Part shown: piece after piece, positions 60,133-64,000 of the stretch
How the letters are laid out: each line of letters begins with the position of its first letter
Numbering within the stretch: the first letter of the stretch is position 1
Source of the DNA: JAPPFW01 sp965231815
GTDB taxonomy: Bacteria; Actinomycetota; Acidimicrobiia; Spongiisociales; Spongiisociaceae
Assembly: GCA_965231815.1 (NCBI GenBank)
Contig: OZ246890.1
Span: 124,001 to 188,000, forward strand
Direction: 5' to 3'
Length of the DNA: 64,000 nt
The notes under the pieces: model-generated
What the model saw: the letters and a program-made list of their open reading frames with translations, nothing else
Told to the model about the DNA's origin: nothing
Database searches by the model: none
Program-made: the position numbers and the translations under genes

Positions 60133-62343
60133 GTGGCAGGCACGCGTCTCCGGTTTGATGGGTTAGGCACCCTTAAGCACATCGCCTCCGGTGGGCAGGG
60201 CGACGTTTATCGCGCGCCGGGAGTGAGGATGCGGTCGTACCGGACGCCTCTCGTGTACAAGGAGTACAACCCGGCTGCCCGGGCGGATCTAAACGTGGCG
60301 GTGCTGGAGTCGATGCCGTCGTATCTCGAGAGCCTCAATACGGTCCGAGGCATGGAGATCCTCTCGATCGCTGCTTGGCCGTGCCGAATGGTCGAAAAGG
60401 GGGGCCAAGTCTCCGGTTTTGTAATGCCGACCATTCCGGCGGAGTTCTATCTTGATATCCATACAGCCAAGGGAACATCAAGAAAACCGGGTGAGTTCGC
60501 CCATCTGCTGAACGATCCGGGGTTTTTGTTACGTCGCGGTATACGGCTCACGGACCGTAACCGGTATGAGCTTCTGGCCGAAGTTGCTCACGCGCTCAAG
60601 GTATTCCACAGCCACGATATCGCTGTCGGCGACCTATCTCCCAAAAATATGCTCTTCTCGCTCAAGCCACCTACCAAGGTGTACTTTATCGACTGTGACG
60701 CTATGCGATTCAAGGGCAAGTCAGTCACCAAACAAGTGGAAACACCAGAGTGGGAAGTAAGGATTGTCAACTTTGCCGAAGAGCTCGCCACTCCACAATC
60801 GGATGTCTATAAGCTCGGGCTGCTGGCATTAAGACTCCTCGTTGGAGATCAGCAAATTCGCGATACCGCCGGGCTACCCAAGAGCGTCCCGAGGCAGGTC
60901 CGCGTACTTCTCTCACGCAGTCTGCACCCTAACGCAGCCAATCGACCCACCGCCACCGAGTGGGTCAAGCCGCTACAAGACGCCGCTGCTACAGCTTCTA
61001 CGACCCCACCGCTTCCGCCGCCCGTAACCCCGCCTCGTACACACACCCCGATCCCGCCATCCCCGCCTCGTACACACACCCCCATCCCGCCATCCCCGCC
61101 TCGTACACACACCCCCATCCGGCCATCCCCGCCCTCTCCCACACCCCGACCTTCAACCACCTCACCAAGGGCTGATTCGTTCCTGATCAAGAGCATCCGC
61201 ATAGCCATGCTCGCCGCACTCGTTGCCGCTGTCGCATTCGACTTGACGGACGGAGGACCCTTATTCGACTGGGACATACCACTGCTGGGAATGGTCGCGG
61301 CGATCCTAGCTCTGCTTAAGTACTCCAGCGCCGACCGCCGTAAAGCAGAAGCGCTTGGCCTCATCTCCGTGACAACGTTCGCATACTGGTATGACTCTAG
61401 GTTACTAGCAGCTTACGGGTTCATTCCCGGAACCGATCCCGCAGGACTCCAAGTGTCCGCTATAGCAAGTTACGGAATATCGGCCATATCAGCGCTGGCA
61501 TGGTCCGCTCTGTCTTTTAGGGCCCGAAGAGGGGGTGCTCCCCCGTCCCCCATGGAGGTCGGAGAGCTTAAGCGGGCAGACCGCGCAACCTTAAGGAAAC
61601 TGGCGATCGTGACACTGACCTGCGTGGTTCCCACAGGTCTGGGGTTCGTACTTCTGATCACGAGTTTGGGCCAAGGTCTGCGCTACGAACACTTCGAGTT
61701 GCTCCTTAGAGCATCTCCATGGGATATGCTGTTTGCGACGGCTGTCAACGGCGTATGGCTACCTCCGCTGCTGGCCGGCCTTGTCTTGCTGGTACGGGGC
61801 AGATGGTCACATCGGAAAGTGGGATCAACCTGGGCGGTTGCCCTCCTGCTGGCGGTAGCATTGGGTTGGCCCACGATCCGCTCGACGGTTGAAGCAGGCG
61901 TAGCCGAGGCTACTTACCAGACGAGAATCACCCCGGTAGCGTCAGCGGTCGTCGATGGCGGCCGCTTCTGCGGAACCTACTGGACACAAACGCGCTTTCC
62001 TGCGCGGACCTTCATAGCCGGAGACCGCTGCGACACGCTCTATCAATATGACGGATGGTATGAGTCCTGGTCTGTGGATCTCTCCGGATTCAGATCAGTC
62101 GACACATTACTGTCGATTGATGGAATCTACATCGTCCTCGCGGACCGATCGTCCCTCGCAGTTGCCTTCAGCAACGAAGGAAACGAGCAATGGAGGTTCC
62201 ATTGTGAGGGCACAATCGATGTTGACGAATCACAACTCGACGCCGGGGTCGACACTCCCGACGATCAGGCTTTCGCCGGCACATGTCCAAGCGTCGGAAC
62301 CTTCCGACTTGATCCCTCAACCGGCAATCCCATAACCTTCTAG
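60133..62343 (+). CDS. Membrane-anchored protein kinase of the vWA/PP2C module
   Basis: A 736-residue protein. Kinase domain at ~10-280: glycine loop IASGGQGDVYRAP, lysine in LVYKEYNP (~residue 38), catalytic loop VGDLSPKNMLFS near 163 (HRD replaced by VGD but D and N kept) and FIDCDAMRF at the metal site (DFG replaced by DCD). A Pro/Thr-rich stretch (~291-345) with three 11-residue repeats follows, then about seven hydrophobic segments and a ~120-residue C-terminal region with three Cys. It likely phosphorylates Ser/Thr at the membrane within a TerY-P-like triad. The stop is formed by the family A repeat and may be a truncation. Confidence 0.83.
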   Translation: MAGTRLRFDGLGTLKHIASGGQGDVYRAPGVRMRSYRTPLVYKEYNPAARADLNVAVLESMPSYLESLNTVRGMEILSIAAWPCRMVEKGGQVSGFVMPTIPAEFYLDIHTAKGTSRKPGEFAHLLNDPGFLLRRGIRLTDRNRYELLAEVAHALKVFHSHDIAVGDLSPKNMLFSLKPPTKVYFIDCDAMRFKGKSVTKQVETPEWEVRIVNFAEELATPQSDVYKLGLLALRLLVGDQQIRDTAGLPKSVPRQVRVLLSRSLHPNAANRPTATEWVKPLQDAAATASTTPPLPPPVTPPRTHTPIPPSPPRTHTPIPPSPPRTHTPIRPSPPSPTPRPSTTSPRADSFLIKSIRIAMLAALVAAVAFDLTDGGPLFDWDIPLLGMVAAILALLKYSSADRRKAEALGLISVTTFAYWYDSRLLAAYGFIPGTDPAGLQVSAIASYGISAISALAWSALSFRARRGGAPPSPMEVGELKRADRATLRKLAIVTLTCVVPTGLGFVLLITSLGQGLRYEHFELLLRASPWDMLFATAVNGVWLPPLLAGLVLLVRGRWSHRKVGSTWAVALLLAVALGWPTIRSTVEAGVAEATYQTRITPVASAVVDGGRFCGTYWTQTRFPARTFIAGDRCDTLYQYDGWYESWSVDLSGFRSVDTLLSIDGIYIVLADRSSLAVAFSNEGNEQWRFHCEGTIDVDESQLDAGVDTPDDQAFAGTCPSVGTFRLDPSTGNPITF
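61031..61129 (+). repeat. Three 33-bp tandem repeats inside the kinase gene
   Basis: Units starting at 61031, 61064 and 61097 each begin CGCCTCGTACACACACCCC and encode PRTHTPIPPSP (last copy PRTHTPIRPSP). They form a proline/threonine-rich linker between the kinase domain and the first membrane segment. The copies differ at one or two bases, indicating recent expansion. Confidence 0.9.
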
Positions 62344-62457
62344 GAGGGTGCTGAGAAACCCCGTACAAAGGGGTTCACCCGCTAACCCATAACTCTCTGA
62401 CCAGGCACTTTATCAATCACCGAACCCCGAAAGACTCGTTTTTCAGGACCCTTCTAG
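62340..62457 (+). repeat. Short inverted-repeat element, family A copy 6
   Basis: A 118-bp copy: CTAGGAGGGTGCTGAG at the left, GACCCTTCTAG at the right. The left end supplies the kinase stop codon (TAG at 62341-62343). The right CTAG (62454-62457) is shared with the left end of family B copy 5. Confidence 0.85.
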
Positions 62458-62664
62458 CCCTGATTATTCAGGTTCCCACAGACCGACACATGGAAAGCCA
62501 GTTCAACATAAGTATCAGGATAAATCCAGCCTCCACCCGTGGGTGACCCTCCAACACCGGCCTGGGATGGGAAACACCGATAGCTGTATTGCCTGGTCAG
62601 GAGCGTGATTACGATCGTAATCGACTCATCTGTCAAACCACCATCCATGAATATTCGGGGCTAA
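62454..62664 (-). repeat. Inverted-repeat element, family B copy 5
   Basis: A reverse-orientation copy starting CTAGCCCTGATTATTCAGG and ending ATGAATATTCGGGGCTAA. It contains GATAGCTGTATTGCCTGGTC, the reverse of the family B core. It abuts family A copy 6 through a single shared CTAG. The remaining 23 bp to the LLM gene end are empty. Confidence 0.85.
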
Positions 62665-62687
62665 GAGCCACGGAATCCACATCACAG

Positions 62688-63728
62688 CTAGTCCGCGAAG
62701 TGGGGCATCACCTCAGAGGCGACCATCTGCTGGCCCGCGAGTGCTGTTTCGAGTCCGGGACCGTGGAAGTATCGGAGGCGGACGATGATCTCTTCCGGTT
62801 CGAGGATCTCTCTCCACTCCTCCAGCATCTCTATCCATGTGGCCGGGGAACCGACCAAGGCTCTGTTGCGGAGAACGTGGTCGAGGGTGATGTCGTCCGC
62901 TGAACCGACGACCTCGATCCAGGGCTCCCATTTCGGCTTGTAGTAGGCGTTGCCCCGCCGGTAGTAGATCCGATGGTATTCCAGGATGTACCGGCCAAGC
63001 AGGTCTCGTGCGCCTTCGTCGGTGGCGGCAATCGCCGCTTCGCGGAGGATGGCGATCCGAGGAGTCTTTCCCAGCTTGGCACACTCCTCCCTGTACAGCC
63101 CGGCGAGGTGTGCGAGATGAGCGGTCGAGCTGATCGGCCCGGTCTCCCAACCATCGCCAAGGGCAGCGATCTTGACGCCGACATCACTCCAGGCGCCGAC
63201 CCAGACTTCCGGTAGGAGATCGCCCATAGCCGGATCACGAGGAGGAACCGCACCCCGCCACGGGTCATCCTCGGCGAAACGGAAGGGCTCGCCGGAGCGG
63301 AAGGCGTTGATGGCTTCCAGGCCTCTGCGCATCCTCCGGGGTCGCTCCGACAGCTCCACTCCGTAGACATCGAAGTCGTCTTGCAGATAACCGGCGCCGA
63401 CGGTCAGCCGGTACCGACCCGGATACATGGCGTTGATCATGGTCGCATCTTGGATCACGGTCACCGGGTGATAGAGGGGAAGAAGGACGACACCGCTTGC
63501 GAACTTGAGGCGGTCCGTTTCCGCCAGCCCGAACTGAGCGATGAGTTGTGCGTTGTTCACGACCCCATGGGTTCCGGAGTGGGGGCCGTGTCCGCGCCGC
63601 TCACCCTTATACGCATACTCGAAACCCAGCGCGTCGGCCGATTCACACTCCGCCAGGTAGCCGTCTAGGTCCCATCTGCGCTCTCCATCCTGAACGCCGA
63701 CCACAGTCGTGGAGATCGAGAATTTCAT
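62688..63728 (-). CDS. LLM class flavin-dependent oxidoreductase
   Basis: A 346-residue luciferase-like protein: FSISTTVVGVQDGERRWDLD at the N-terminus, ADALGFEYAYKGERRGHGPH near residue 33, FASGVVLLPLYHPVTVIQDA near 78, GRYRLTVGAGYLQDDFDVYG near 105. It follows the same family pattern as the genes at 2145 and 50025 but with only moderate similarity. It should act on an unknown organic substrate with flavin or F420. The ATG at 63728 has GGGAG upstream at good spacing. Confidence 0.85.
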   Translation of the reverse strand: MKFSISTTVVGVQDGERRWDLDGYLAECESADALGFEYAYKGERRGHGPHSGTHGVVNNAQLIAQFGLAETDRLKFASGVVLLPLYHPVTVIQDATMINAMYPGRYRLTVGAGYLQDDFDVYGVELSERPRRMRRGLEAINAFRSGEPFRFAEDDPWRGAVPPRDPAMGDLLPEVWVGAWSDVGVKIAALGDGWETGPISSTAHLAHLAGLYREECAKLGKTPRIAILREAAIAATDEGARDLLGRYILEYHRIYYRRGNAYYKPKWEPWIEVVGSADDITLDHVLRNRALVGSPATWIEMLEEWREILEPEEIIVRLRYFHGPGLETALAGQQMVASEVMPHFAD

Positions 63729-64000
63729 AGGGGAACTCCCGGTGTTTGGGCGTTACGTATTGTAATCAGTCTCACTACCGATAACGCAGGTCGGATAGAC
63801 GCTTGACATAGCAGCGAGCGGCGAGGCAGCCGGCAGGCATCGATTCCCGGTTCCGGGCGACCGCGGCGGGGTGGACGGTGGTGGGATCATGACCGGGGGG
63901 GCGGCTATCTGCATCGTTTCGGTAGAACGCTCAAAACACGGCCAGCGGATTGACGGCCGAACCCGTTCCTCCCGGAAGCCGAAGAGGAGAGATCATGTAG
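63729..64000. other. Intergenic region at the window end
   Basis: No gene is supported. A short dyad TTAC-GTATT-GTAA near 63754 lies upstream of the LLM gene and could be an operator. At the edge GAAGAGGAGAG precedes ATGTAG and an overlapping GTG at 63997, so a gene may begin exactly at the window end. Confidence 0.4.

Noticed and set aside
61031..61129. Regular 33-bp repeats considered as a CRISPR array
   Set aside because: The repeats are contiguous without spacers and lie in frame inside the kinase gene.

Overview
The window looks like a chromosomal segment of a high-GC actinobacterium, probably an uncultured Acidimicrobiia-like lineage. This placement is inference. It rests on frequent GTG/TTG starts joined by 1-4 base stop/start overlaps, several luciferase-like (F420-type) oxidoreductases, VOC proteins, DUF35/thiolase pairs, many acyl-CoA enzymes, and SLH-like repeats of the style common in Acidimicrobiia surface proteins. 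No tRNA, rRNA, CRISPR array or prophage was seen.

Layout. 1-2034: the end of a polyamine-type ABC importer operon (ATPase tail, two permeases). 2031-4670: a short repeat, an LLM oxidoreductase, and decayed IS110 and TnpB pieces. 4675-10515: acyl-CoA dehydrogenase, thiolase, a KASIII-like/DUF35 fusion, SnoaL-like and VOC proteins, with gene fragments between them. 10808-15603: a large secreted nuclease with SLH-like repeats, a nucleotidyltransferase pair and a small CMD protein. 15713-19891: acyl-CoA dehydrogenase, SDR and the first CoA-transferase-like pair. 19892-24790: fragments, an AbiE-type toxin-antitoxin pair with a perfect palindrome at its start, a truncated endonuclease-like gene, a CMD protein and an SDR. 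25152-31788: one operon with a DRE-TIM-like enzyme, a small monooxygenase-like protein, a complete SsuABC/NMT1-type importer and an MFS transporter. 32132-48143: a dense acyl-CoA catabolic island with three more CoA-transferase-like pairs, a PaaK-like ligase, an amidohydrolase, crotonase, hotdog proteins, two thiolase-like and two DUF35 proteins, and an FAD oxidoreductase. 48262-49750: an intact IS110 insertion. 50025-57260: LLM oxidoreductase, acyl-CoA synthetase, a two-subunit acyl-CoA dehydrogenase and a crotonase. 57416-62343: a transferred-looking signalling module of two duplicated vWA proteins, a PP2C-like phosphatase and a membrane-anchored kinase (TerY-P-like triad). 62688-63728: a further LLM oxidoreductase.

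The metabolic genes read together as degradation of one or more ring- or branched-chain acyl-CoA compounds: import, CoA activation, dehydrogenation, hydration, ring hydrolysis by IpdAB-like proteins, and thiolytic or retro-aldol cleavage by thiolase/DUF35 pairs. The substrate cannot be read from sequence.

Two families of short non-coding inverted-repeat elements are scattered through the window: family A of about 118 bp (six copies) and family B of about 210 bp (five copies plus one partial). Both end in CTAG or a close variant, share a central CTGACCAGG, and often supply the TAG stop codon of the neighbouring gene. One A copy sits in a broken TetR gene, and one A and one B copy abut sharing a single CTAG. 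Together with the vWA/PP2C/kinase module they are the most unusual content.
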